Positions 7,801-14,763 of a DNA stretch of 14,787 nt are shown here, in pieces. This DNA comes from JAJRRH01 sp047638815 (GTDB taxonomy: Bacteria > Bacteroidota > Bacteroidia > Flavobacteriales_D > JABDKJ01). Location of the stretch: the NCBI GenBank assembly GCA_047638815.1, contig JBLIMR010000060.1, forward strand, positions 1 to 14,787, in the 5' to 3' direction. The notes below the pieces were generated by a model, which saw nothing but the letters and a program-made list of their open reading frames with translations, was not told the origin of the DNA and made no database searches. Numbering within the stretch: the stretch's first letter is position 1; every line of letters begins with the position of its first letter. A program made the position numbers and the translations under genes.

Positions 7801-8033
7801 GTATAACCAACAAATGAGACCATCAACGTATCAGTGTTAAGCGCTTCAAATTCAAAAGAACCGTCAACATTTGTGAATACCTGTAAATCAGAGGAAAGAA
7901 CTTTAATTAAAGCACCTGGAAGTTGTTCATTTGTATTGCCGTTAACAACTGATCCTGTGATGATTTGCTTTTGGCCAAATGCACATGTCGAAATCAAAAT
8001 TACCATGAAGGTCAAATAGGTCCTCAGAATCAT
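4809..8033 (-). CDS. SusC/RagA-family TonB-dependent outer-membrane transporter
   Basis: This 1074-aa protein has a signal peptide (1-20, ending CAFGQ), a carboxypeptidase-D-like regulatory domain (about 23-97, GSVVNGNTNEQLPGALIKV ... DGSFEFEAL), the short stretch LDEVVVTALG (101-110) before the plug, a plug domain and a large beta-barrel ending in aromatic Phe. The plug holds the SusC-type motifs QPLIVLDGIPID (177-188) and GPSAAALYGSRALNGVIVITTKSG (223-246). It imports oligomers across the outer membrane using TonB-ExbBD energy, with the SusD-like partner as lid. No N-terminal STN domain is present, so signalling to an anti-sigma factor is unlikely. It is the first gene of the operon, with an unusually short space between a good promoter box and the start codon. 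Confidence 0.96.
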   Translation of the reverse strand: MILRTYLTFMVILISTCAFGQKQIITGSVVNGNTNEQLPGALIKVLSSDLQVFTNVDGSFEFEALNTDTLMVSFVGYTTQEVPINDRSSIIVLLLVSQETLDEVVVTALGITRKEKSLGYSVSKMDVKSATVVRDVNVVSSMQGKLAGVEIKKTSGGPGASSRIVIRGNSSIDSNNQPLIVLDGIPIDNTTSRTGGTWGGIDYGSPISDINPDDIESLVVLKGPSAAALYGSRALNGVIVITTKSGKNGSKDWSFSINRTYSVESANFLKDFQNKYGAGTGGEFKYNADSIPFFETSRPSTPTFASSWGPEMLGQEYIDWNEKLSTFSPQEDNYEKFFQTGYTNTNNIAASRGGSYPIRISFTDLSNTGISPTSKFDRQNINISNGGLITKKLTYSLKFSYINQEAYNRVNQSNGDNAARNIIMMPRNVSAESLMDFEDDEGNEQVWYTGFGWIGNPFYTLNRNLNYDDRQRKLGTISLFHQTKSWLNLMGRIGLDSFDENRHSRFTTQSFIVPGGQFNEAKADFLEVNADFLATAEYTFSDKLSMTTHVGGNRMDRNQKTRDIEGSNLINNGVYTLENTPQENRKNRLTRSRSRINSLYSSVLFEYNRSWFLEVTGRNDWSSTLPENNNSYFYPSVSLAHILTERILPKSDLLTFAKVRASIAQVGKDADPHLLNLAYDSLEIIGGVQFQSVHNPFPLIDLQPEKKTSHELGLDVRFFKNRLGVDFTYYDESTVNQIIPRSSISPTSGYTLAVVNGGEIRNNGIELLVTSTLIKSNKFKWNTIINFSKNKSLVVTLNSDDRVESLGSQWRIDTRATAGLPYGSIFGFGIQKDDNGNNIMKANGKFLRTEGKVLLGDINPDWKMGILNGFDYKNFSLNFFIDIQKGGEIYSATNMYLHGYAGNVNATLVGREEWYASEAAREDQNISANQEVGDDYIINWQPTGGYEVDGVYADGTIINGEDVGGQASTRLIDPEDYWSQFAAWGSEIHEPFIYDASYVKLREVSITYVYPKKNMHKGFSNLSFTLSGRNLWLIKSNVPNIDPESTYSNGNGQGVEYAAYPTARSIGLNIQLSF

Positions 8034-8037
8034 AGAG

Positions 8038-8045
8038 CAAATATA
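8038..8045 (-). promoter_or_regulatory. Candidate Bacteroidota -7 box before susC-like gene
   Basis: The minus strand reads TATATTTG, a full match to the Bacteroidota TAnnTTTG -7 element, followed by CTCT and the ATG. No TTTG -33 element is seen at the expected distance. With transcription starting a few bases after the box, the mRNA would be nearly or fully leaderless. It could also be chance in AT-rich DNA. Confidence 0.45.
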
Positions 8046-8178
8046 ACCGAATAGAATTCTTGAATAGTGGGAGCAATATTTTTAAAATTGGATTCTCTTT
8101 AAAGTTGATTGGGTGTAAATATTGAGGCTGAAATGATAAATGTTAATGCTAAAACTGCTAATTTCACTAAATAATAGA

Positions 8179-8233
8179 AGATTGAATATCTTGATGAGTA
8201 GGACTATTATTGTTTCTTTCAGAAATTCAATCT
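8179..8233. promoter_or_regulatory. Inverted repeat in the divergent intergenic region
   Basis: AGATTGAAT (8179-8187) and ATTCAATCT (8225-8233) form a perfect 9-bp inverted repeat with a 37-nt spacer. They lie in the 240-bp region (8034-8273) between the divergent susC-like and LamG genes, 41 bp before the LamG start. This may be an operator for a regulator shared by both genes, or chance. The rest of the region is AT-rich and shows no further gene. Confidence 0.35.
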
Positions 8234-8273
8234 AACGCTACTTACCTGTTTAACCACGATTAAGAACTAAACT

Positions 8274-9770
8274 ATGAAAAATTCATACTTGTCACTAATT
8301 GTAATGATGTCTGTCATTACATCCTATGCGCAAAATCCAGCAGGAAATGCTTTTAGGGTTGATTACAATCAGTTTTTAGAAACAGGAGACATAAAATATT
8401 TTAATTGTGGGAATAATGAAATTCTAAATCCAGGTGACGAGTTAACCATTATGACATGGATACAACTTCGTGATATTGGCGATAACCAAAAGATTGTTGG
8501 AAAGCATAATCTAGATGAATCAGGATATATTCTGGCGGTACAAGCGGATCAAGTTTATACTGAAGTTTGGAATCCATTTCACTACCAACCAACAGAAGGT
8601 TCAATGAACCCAGTATCAATGTATTGGTTTCATATTGCTTTTACATACAAAAGATTCGAAGCAATACGGACGTATATCAATGGAGAGGAGATAGCGTCAA
8701 ACAACGTAAACGATAATCCAATAGTTGCCAGTGATAATGATCTGATAATAGGTGTTAGTTCATGGGCTGATATGAATTCATTCCAAACTTTTGGGAATAT
8801 GGATGGCATTGGATTGTATAATGTGGCACTTACTGAAGATGAAATAAAGGCGAAAATGTTTCGTGAATTTACTGGTGATGAGCCGGGTCTAATTGCCGCA
8901 TATAATTTTAATGAAACGGAAGGGTCAGTAGCATCGGACATTTCTGGAAATGGGAATAATGGTGTAGCGAGTGAAACTTTTAACGGCACTGAATGGGTAG
9001 AATCTCAAGCAGTGATGGCGGATGAAAACACGTCACAAGCTTTGGATCTTAATGGATTGTGGAATGCAATTTCAATGTCTGATCCGCGATTTACAATCAC
9101 TGAAAATGGGATGAACCTTGTTGCAAGTGGATTGGATACCACAGCATATGCATTGTTCGGTCATGATGGTGCATCAGGGACAACAGATGATGAAATTCCC
9201 ACTAATGCACCTTCTGGATTTTTGAGAACAACGAGAACTTGGCCATTAACCGAGCTTGGATCACCAGTGGCGAATGTCATAATTAACTTGAATTTAGCTG
9301 CGGCCGGGGGTGATGTTTTAGGGGATGGTTTCCCAGTAGAAAATTACACTTTGTTATGGCGAAGTGCTGGTGTTTCAACATTTGAAGCAATAGCTAATGG
9401 ATCATTAATTAATAATGGTGTAGTTGTTTTCAATGATGTGGAATTGACAACAGCGGGGTCATATTCAATTGGCGTTGGAGATAGTCCAATTGTTCTTTCT
9501 ATAGATGAAAATATAATGGATGATTTGATTTCAATATCTCCTAATCCAAGCCATGGTATTGTTAATGTTAGAATGGATAGCAGACTTCGTGGAGAGATAG
9601 AAATGGAGGTTTTTGATGTAACAGGAAAAAGACTTTTATTTAAGGCCTTGGAGGAAAATTATGAAACTCGAGTTTCTCAAATGAATCTAAGCGATTACGC
9701 TAAGGGAGTATATATGATTAGAGTTTCAACCGAAGTATCTTCATTCGTTCAAAGAATATTGCTCAATTGA
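8274..9770 (+). CDS. Secreted LamG-domain protein with T9SS sorting domain
   Basis: The 498-aa protein has a signal peptide (1-20, ending SYAQ), a LamG/concanavalin-like jelly-roll domain (about 27-235), a middle region of unrecognised fold (about 250-405), and a Por-type T9SS sorting domain (about 420-498) starting ISPNPSHG and ending VQRILLN. LamG domains usually bind glycans or proteins; no catalytic motif is visible. The end of its LamG domain (PGLIAAYNFNETEGS, 204-218) resembles the LamG end of the 841-aa PNGase F-like protein (PGLIAYYKLDEITGD), so the two are distant paralogs on either side of the susCD pair. It is transcribed away from that operon and probably belongs to the same surface glycan-handling system as an adhesin or binding protein. 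Confidence 0.85.
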   Translation: MKNSYLSLIVMMSVITSYAQNPAGNAFRVDYNQFLETGDIKYFNCGNNEILNPGDELTIMTWIQLRDIGDNQKIVGKHNLDESGYILAVQADQVYTEVWNPFHYQPTEGSMNPVSMYWFHIAFTYKRFEAIRTYINGEEIASNNVNDNPIVASDNDLIIGVSSWADMNSFQTFGNMDGIGLYNVALTEDEIKAKMFREFTGDEPGLIAAYNFNETEGSVASDISGNGNNGVASETFNGTEWVESQAVMADENTSQALDLNGLWNAISMSDPRFTITENGMNLVASGLDTTAYALFGHDGASGTTDDEIPTNAPSGFLRTTRTWPLTELGSPVANVIINLNLAAAGGDVLGDGFPVENYTLLWRSAGVSTFEAIANGSLINNGVVVFNDVELTTAGSYSIGVGDSPIVLSIDENIMDDLISISPNPSHGIVNVRMDSRLRGEIEMEVFDVTGKRLLFKALEENYETRVSQMNLSDYAKGVYMIRVSTEVSSFVQRILLN

Positions 9771-9829
9771 GTCAGAGGTTAATATTCTTCAAGAATTAAA
9801 CTAAAAAAGTTCAACTTTTTTCTGACTCA
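9768..9829. terminator. Nested palindromic terminator between convergent genes
   Basis: An A/T-rich hairpin, AAAAAAGT (9803-9810) with ACTTTTTT (9814-9821) and a TCA loop, ends both converging genes. The minus-strand TGA stop lies in its loop. It is enclosed by a 9-bp inverted repeat, TGAGTCAGA (9768-9776) with TCTGACTCA (9821-9829), that includes the plus-strand TGA stop. A further palindrome, ATTCTT-C-AAGAAT (9784-9796), sits inside. The whole 62-nt segment can fold as a three-arm structure on either strand. Confidence 0.75.
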
Positions 9830-10494
9830 TATTCTTTTGCCGCAAGAATACTAAATGATGCTGCTAGAGATGTAAAAACTATCATAACATAGTTCATGGC
9901 TTCAGGAATCTTACCAAAAATTGAGCTCAAATATAGTGCGTGTACCAAAAGTAAAAAACTAGTGCCAATCAATAAATAATTAAAACTCTTCGTGTTCACT
10001 TTTTGATTTCTTTCGATGACAAAAAGAGTGGCAATAACTGCGGTAGCCAATAATATTATGACAACCATTTGTCGCGCACCAGGGGGCACATTAAGATGTC
10101 GATATAAAAAGAAACCCAAAGCCATAACCACTGCGTTTATCCAAGGATGTTGGCGTAATAATGATAAGGCATGAGCGCTGAAATTTCTTCTCAGACTCAA
10201 TAACAATAACGGGATATAACTTATGATTGTAAATGCCATAAACATTCCAAACCAATTAAGCCATTGATCTTTAAGCTCAATAAAATAGGAAGCTCCAACA
10301 AGAATGGCCAATTGAAGAATCAAATAAAATTTATACATTGAGTCTTCCATCTTCAAAAATAAGATGCCGATAAAGACAAAAAAGATTAACAGACCTGGGA
10401 TCACATAAATGCTATACATTTCAGTGAATTGAATGCCCAAAGCTATAATGGTGAGTACCATCGATATTGATAAAATGATCTTTTGTTTGCTCAT
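9811..10494 (-). CDS. Multi-pass membrane protein, third gene of the amidoligase operon
   Basis: This 227-aa protein is almost wholly hydrophobic, with about seven or eight predicted membrane segments separated by short loops. The longest polar stretches are LRRNFSAHALSLLRQHPW near the middle and ERNQKVNTKSF near 164-174; the tail KEYESEKS is polar. There is no signal peptide and no motif I can name with confidence. Size, topology and the C-terminal pattern (Lys/Phe loop, then a glycine-containing helix and LYLSSIFGKIP) recall the YhhN/TMEM86 lysoplasmalogenase-like family, but the SD pair I associate with it is not evident, so that is a weak suggestion. It starts 6 bp after the AstE-like gene, which argues for a shared function such as transport of the product or a membrane-linked step. 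Confidence 0.8.
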   Translation of the reverse strand: MSKQKIILSISMVLTIIALGIQFTEMYSIYVIPGLLIFFVFIGILFLKMEDSMYKFYLILQLAILVGASYFIELKDQWLNWFGMFMAFTIISYIPLLLLSLRRNFSAHALSLLRQHPWINAVVMALGFFLYRHLNVPPGARQMVVIILLATAVIATLFVIERNQKVNTKSFNYLLIGTSFLLLVHALYLSSIFGKIPEAMNYVMIVFTSLAASFSILAAKEYESEKS

Positions 10495-10500
10495 CCTGAA

Positions 10501-11658
10501 TTAATCGATCTCTCTTCTAGAGAAATACATTGTCTTGTCTATATTTTTTTTCCTTCTGTACCCCAACAGGTGAAAGATGTCATTTGCAAAGAATTTTGCA
10601 ACTTTAGTATTTACTAGAAGTGTGTTTGCATCATCAGTGTCTCTTTTAATTCCTGGAAATATCGTCATTAATCGATCTAACTTTATTTTTCTCATAAATC
10701 TGGATGCAATCATTGCCCATCTTGGCACATCTTTTATAATGAAAAATCCATCATTCCCCTGCACTTGATAAAGTGGCATGAATATTCTCCCATTCTCTTG
10801 TGATTTTATTTCTCCATTTTGATCCGTGGCAATCAACTCTTCTTTCTCAATTAAATCAAAATTATTAAAGCCTTCAATCATTTTAAAGCCATCATTATTT
10901 TCAATGTGCTTTTTAAATCTTATTTCATATATCCCACAAGCGTCTTTAGCTCGTTCAGATAATCTATTTCTATGGAAACTATAATTTGGCAACTGATTAG
11001 CATCTATGGAGCCAGTAAGAACCATTGCCATATGGATAAATGACATGTGATTTTCTAACGCTTCTAGCTCTTGATGCTGGCCACCTTCAAAGGCAAGGGA
11101 TACAGTGTCCAAATTATTCATATATGATAGTAAAGGACCAGAAATGTACTCCTCTATGCCAATTATAATAGGTAACGGAAATTTGGTTGAATAGTCTCTG
11201 TTGGCAATAATGTCATTTATTGTAATAAAAGGTGCGGAGGTAGCAGAAGTAGTATGCAGGTCAATAAAATAAATTGGAGCTTTTTCTTCCAAAAGCGGCC
11301 ATATCAAATCATATAAGGCATATTGTTCTTCAGTTTCAGCAATGGTTTTTTCTAAAACCTGAGTGCTGATTTTTTCCACTTCGTTTGGTGTCCAAACTCG
11401 GTTAAGATCTCTATGAATAAATCTTTTTTCAAGAGCCAATGCTTGTAAATTTCCTGTGAAAGCATAGACATCACCTTGCCAATCGAGATTGGATGAAGAA
11501 AGATCATCAAAAACTTTTTTCAAGGCAATAACACCTGTAGGTTCATTCCCATGAATACCTCCGATAAAGACAAGAATAGATTTTTTCTTCTTGCTTTTAA
11601 CTTGTGCTATTATTCTTTCTATTTGGAAAGTTTCGCCACGAAAATGGACTTCTACCAT
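10501..11658 (-). CDS. AstE/AspA-family zinc amidohydrolase
   Basis: The 385-aa protein belongs to the succinylglutamate desuccinylase/aspartoacylase branch of M14 metallocarboxypeptidases, which hydrolyse the amide of N-acylated amino acids. The zinc ligands are visible: H36 and E39 in GGIHGNEPTG (33-42) and H135 in IDLHTTSAT (132-140). RDLNRVW (83-89) matches the substrate-binding Arg/Asn motif, and E191 in AFEGGQH fits the catalytic Glu. It is longer than typical AspA because of a C-terminal extension (about 240-385). It is cytoplasmic: no signal peptide is present. It starts 12 bp after the GCS2-CBS gene and ends 6 bp before the membrane protein. The gene set suggests it trims or recycles an amide made by the upstream ligase. 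The true substrate is unknown; astE is not used as a symbol because no arginine-succinyltransferase genes are near. Confidence 0.9.
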   Translation of the reverse strand: MVEVHFRGETFQIERIIAQVKSKKKKSILVFIGGIHGNEPTGVIALKKVFDDLSSSNLDWQGDVYAFTGNLQALALEKRFIHRDLNRVWTPNEVEKISTQVLEKTIAETEEQYALYDLIWPLLEEKAPIYFIDLHTTSATSAPFITINDIIANRDYSTKFPLPIIIGIEEYISGPLLSYMNNLDTVSLAFEGGQHQELEALENHMSFIHMAMVLTGSIDANQLPNYSFHRNRLSERAKDACGIYEIRFKKHIENNDGFKMIEGFNNFDLIEKEELIATDQNGEIKSQENGRIFMPLYQVQGNDGFFIIKDVPRWAMIASRFMRKIKLDRLMTIFPGIKRDTDDANTLLVNTKVAKFFANDIFHLLGYRRKKNIDKTMYFSRREID

Positions 11659-11670
11659 AGTGAATCAAGC

Positions 11671-13542
11671 TTATGACTTGAGGTTGCGAATATCCGAATC
11701 TCTTATGACACCTACAAGTAGATTATCACTTACTACTGGTATACAACTGAGCTTGTTGATTTTTAAAACATCTTTGGCCTTTTCAATCGACATTTCTGGG
11801 CCTAAAGTAATGATGTCTGACATCATAAAGTCTTTGACCAACAATGACTTCCAGTCAAACCTTGTTTCTTTTGCAACCAAAATGGCAGCTATCGAAATCA
11901 GGCCTACAACCATCTCTCCCTCGGCCTCCACAGGGATATATTCTGTATTGTTCCAGTCCATGACGTTAAAAGCGAAATAGAGAACATCGCTATCGAGGAC
12001 AGATAATGTGTCAGTTTTCATTACCTGACTTACTTTATTGTATTTATTCGGAATTGCATGAAGTGACTTGTCTGATGCCAACTCCCACTCGTGACCTGGA
12101 ATGTCTTTTTTATTGTTTTCATACATTTCTTGGGTCAGCAATAGCATACATTCATCTTTCGAATGTTTTCTATTGAGTTTCCTTAAAGAATTTGTAATCC
12201 ACTTAGCTCCAGTTCTCCTTTGTGATACTCTGTCATGAATAACACCAAGATATTTCTTGATCTCCTCATCAGTCAAGCCTTTCTTTTTCAAACCATTTTC
12301 TGCCATCGGCAGTAATTTATCTATTATTAAATCAGCGGCTCCTATGCTCTTCCCAAGCCAATTAAACTCTACCTCCAATCCATGTCTTGCTGCCTTCAAG
12401 AAATTATTTCGCACATCTTGATATGGCAAAGAAGGAAAGATTCCTTTCAGTTCATCCGGCATGCCTAGCATTAAACCAATCCAGAAAACAGTATTGGCCA
12501 TTTCGTCAATTGGAGTTGGTCCGGATGGGATATATCTATTTTCAATTCTTATGTGAGGTATGCCACCTCCAACACCATAACACAAACGGTTCCATTTGTA
12601 AATGGTTCCGTTGTGGATATTGATAGCATTAAGATCGGGAATTCCTCCTCTTTTCAGAATATCCATGGAGTTTTCTCCTTGATCAGCACCAATCATCAGC
12701 TTGTATTGGGAAACATCTTGTTTGTATACTTCAGTGACTGAATCCTTAATCCAATCGTAGCCGAATGCCACTCTGGGCTGTCTATCTCGGATGTAATTAC
12801 TCGCATTTCTAATATCTATACTTTTAGAAAACAGGGCTATTCTGGTTTCGTTCCAAAGTTCTTTGCCAAGTAAAATGGGTGAATTGACACAAGAAGCCAA
12901 TACAGGTCCTGCAATGGCTTGGGCCCAATTGTATGAATCGGCAATATCCTCAGGACTAACCTGCAAATGAACTTGGAAACTTGTGTTACACGCTTCAAAA
13001 AGGATCGAGTCATGCTTCAAAGAAATTTCATCGACACCCTCAATATATAAGGAGAATTTATCACCTCTCATTTCCTTGAAAGAAGCATTTAGAATCTCGT
13101 AACGAGGAACCGGGGTCATATATTTAAAATCCAAATGACTTTTTTGAATTGTTGGCAGTATGCCTGTAAGGACAACTCGGTTATTTTTTTCCGCGGATTT
13201 AAGGTCAGCAATGCGAAGCAGTTCTTTGAGTTGATTTTCCATTTTCCCAAAACAACCGGACTTAATTTCATATGGATCAAGGTTAATTTCAAGGTTCCAC
13301 TTGGCCAATTCTGAAGTGAAATGTTTTTCGTTTATACTTTTTAAAATATCCTCTCCCAAGGCCGATGGTCTACAATCATCACCAACCAAACAGAACTCTT
13401 GCTCTGCGCCTACTCTGCTTTTCCCCTTTTCAATCATACCTTCAGCCAACATATAATCCAAGGCTTCAATATCACTGATTAGGTGAAGCATAAAATCTTT
13501 TTTATTATAGCTATCAAGCCTATTGATGTCCATATTTCCCAT
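11671..13542 (-). CDS. GCS2-type carboxylate-amine ligase fused to a CBS domain pair
   Basis: Residues 1 to about 480 form a glutamate-cysteine ligase family 2 (GCS2-like) domain: GAEQEF (45-50), the FQVHLQV strand (189-195) and RIENRYIPSGPTP (332-344) are the usual ATP/Mg and substrate motifs. Such enzymes use ATP to join a carboxylate, often the gamma-carboxyl of glutamate, to an amine. Residues about 504-623 are two CBS repeats (SVLDSDVLYFAFNVMDW... and DFMMSDIITLGPEMSIEKAKD ... VGVIRDSDIRNL), modules that bind adenine nucleotides and often gate enzymes by energy state. The start at 13542 is the first Met; Met4 is equally plausible. It leads a three-gene operon with an AstE/AspA hydrolase and a membrane protein. 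A plain glutathione role is doubtful: no gshB follows, and the fusion points to a regulated, different amide product. Confidence 0.9.
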   Translation of the reverse strand: MGNMDINRLDSYNKKDFMLHLISDIEALDYMLAEGMIEKGKSRVGAEQEFCLVGDDCRPSALGEDILKSINEKHFTSELAKWNLEINLDPYEIKSGCFGKMENQLKELLRIADLKSAEKNNRVVLTGILPTIQKSHLDFKYMTPVPRYEILNASFKEMRGDKFSLYIEGVDEISLKHDSILFEACNTSFQVHLQVSPEDIADSYNWAQAIAGPVLASCVNSPILLGKELWNETRIALFSKSIDIRNASNYIRDRQPRVAFGYDWIKDSVTEVYKQDVSQYKLMIGADQGENSMDILKRGGIPDLNAINIHNGTIYKWNRLCYGVGGGIPHIRIENRYIPSGPTPIDEMANTVFWIGLMLGMPDELKGIFPSLPYQDVRNNFLKAARHGLEVEFNWLGKSIGAADLIIDKLLPMAENGLKKKGLTDEEIKKYLGVIHDRVSQRRTGAKWITNSLRKLNRKHSKDECMLLLTQEMYENNKKDIPGHEWELASDKSLHAIPNKYNKVSQVMKTDTLSVLDSDVLYFAFNVMDWNNTEYIPVEAEGEMVVGLISIAAILVAKETRFDWKSLLVKDFMMSDIITLGPEMSIEKAKDVLKINKLSCIPVVSDNLLVGVIRDSDIRNLKS

Positions 13543-13669
13543 AGTCGCTAGTTTTAGTAGTTCGATAGTGTAAATATAATTAAATCAGCCAATGTGCGAT
13601 ATTCTAATGATTCTGGGTTATTTCTGATATTGATTAATAAGCAATGCCAATGTAATGTTGCTTTATTTC

Positions 13670-13677
13670 TACCTTTG
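13670..13677 (+). promoter_or_regulatory. Candidate Bacteroidota -7 box for DUF4286-rsmA
   Basis: TACCTTTG is a full match to TAnnTTTG, placed 17 bp before the DUF4286 ATG, giving an expected leader of about 10 nt. No strong TTTG -33 element lies at the usual distance. It sits in the 152-bp divergent region (13543-13694) facing the amidoligase operon, for which no clear box was found (nearest TATATTTA). Confidence 0.55.
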
Positions 13678-13694
13678 AAGAATATTATTAGATT

Positions 13695-14006
13695 ATGATT
13701 TTATACAATGTGACAGTGAATTTGGAGGAAAGCATCTTAGCAGACTGGCTCCATTGGATGAAGGAAGTTCACATACCTGAAGTTATGGAGACTGGTTTTT
13801 TCCTAGATAATAAAATATGGAAGGTTCTGACCAATGGAGACTCAGGATTCACCTATTCCATTCAGTATACATTGAAGAGTATGGCTGATTACAATGTATA
13901 CATAACAAGCCGAGCTCCAGCATTACAACAAAAGCATATTGCTCGATTTGGTGATAATGCATTGGCATTCCGAACTTTGCTTGAGTTAGAACATCATCAT
14001 GGTTAA
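13695..14006 (+). CDS. DUF4286 family protein
   Basis: This 103-aa protein has no signal or membrane segment. The pattern MILYNVTVNLEESI near the start, WLHWMKEVHIPEVMETGFF (18-36), YSIQYTLKSMADYNVYI and a terminal FRTLLELEH identifies DUF4286, a small alpha/beta ferredoxin-like family common in Bacteroidota and of unknown function. Its end overlaps rsmA by 8 bp, so the two are co-transcribed and probably coupled in translation; the pairing with rsmA recurs in the phylum, to my recollection. The gene ends with CATCATCAT (HHHG), from which the rsmA ATG is taken. Confidence 0.9.
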   Translation: MILYNVTVNLEESILADWLHWMKEVHIPEVMETGFFLDNKIWKVLTNGDSGFTYSIQYTLKSMADYNVYITSRAPALQQKHIARFGDNALAFRTLLELEHHHG

Positions 14007-14763
14007 ACCAAAAAAACATCTTGGTCAGCATTTCCTGACAGATCTTGTTATCGCTGAAAAAATTGTGGAGGCCTTAGAAGTAGATTCCTCTTCTTCGGTT
14101 CTGGAAATTGGTCCAGGGGAGGGTGTATTGACGGACTTCTTAATGGCGAAGAAAAATATTGAGCTCACTTTAATCGAGATTGATCCCGAATCTATTTTTC
14201 ATCTTAACCTGAATTATATCAATCGGGACGTAAAGATTATTGAAGGGGACTTTCTTAAGATGGACCTGGATGATATTTTTGCTGAAAAGTCCTTAAAGAT
14301 TATTGGAAATTTCCCCTATAACATATCGAGTCAAATTATGTTTAAGGTTTTTGAAAATAGAGATCAAGTTATTGGATTGGTTGGGATGTTTCAAAAGGAA
14401 GTCGCTAAAAGAATTGCCGCGCCCCCAGGATCGAAAACTTATGGAATACTAAGCGTTCTGATCCAAGCTTATTATTCAGTTGAGTATATTCTTGATGTGC
14501 CACCGGAAGTCTTTAACCCACCGCCTAAAGTGCACTCGGGGGTTATAAAACTTCAAAGAAACGATAGGAGTAAATTACCTATGTCAGATAATGATTTCAA
14601 GAAGATAGTGAAGATGGCTTTTGGTCAAAGAAGAAAAACTTTACGTAATTCACTGAGAGGTGCATTGGGCGATAAAGTTCTTCCTGAAAAATTCACCATG
14701 CAAAGACCAGAGCAATTATCAGTCGATGATTTTCTCGAGTTGGCTATCTTCTTGAAAGATTAG
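13999..14763 (+). CDS. rsmA: 16S rRNA (adenine1518/1519-N6)-dimethyltransferase RsmA
   Basis: RsmA (KsgA) uses S-adenosylmethionine to dimethylate two adjacent adenines in the helix 45 loop of 16S rRNA late in 30S assembly. The 254-aa protein shows the family start PKKHLGQHFL (4-13), SAM motif I LEIGPGEGVLTDFL (36-49), acidic motif II (IEID), the catalytic GNFPYNISSQI motif (the NLPY equivalent) and the C-terminal KMAFGQRRKTLRNSL helix for RNA contact. Length is close to the usual 255-275. ATG at 13999 is inside the DUF4286 gene end (8-bp overlap). After the TAG only 24 bases remain, with an ATG at 14767 that is too close to the edge to judge. Confidence 0.97.
   Translation: MVKPKKHLGQHFLTDLVIAEKIVEALEVDSSSSVLEIGPGEGVLTDFLMAKKNIELTLIEIDPESIFHLNLNYINRDVKIIEGDFLKMDLDDIFAEKSLKIIGNFPYNISSQIMFKVFENRDQVIGLVGMFQKEVAKRIAAPPGSKTYGILSVLIQAYYSVEYILDVPPEVFNPPPKVHSGVIKLQRNDRSKLPMSDNDFKKIVKMAFGQRRKTLRNSLRGALGDKVLPEKFTMQRPEQLSVDDFLELAIFLKD

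Noticed and set aside
8630..8989. Minus-strand open frame of 119 codons inside the LamG gene
   Set aside because: It lies fully within a convincing secreted protein gene on the other strand and its translation matches no known family pattern.
11591..11980. Plus-strand open frame of 129 codons over the AstE/GCS2 junction
   Set aside because: It is antisense to both the CBS coding region and the AstE start, without a ribosome-binding or promoter signal; likely chance.
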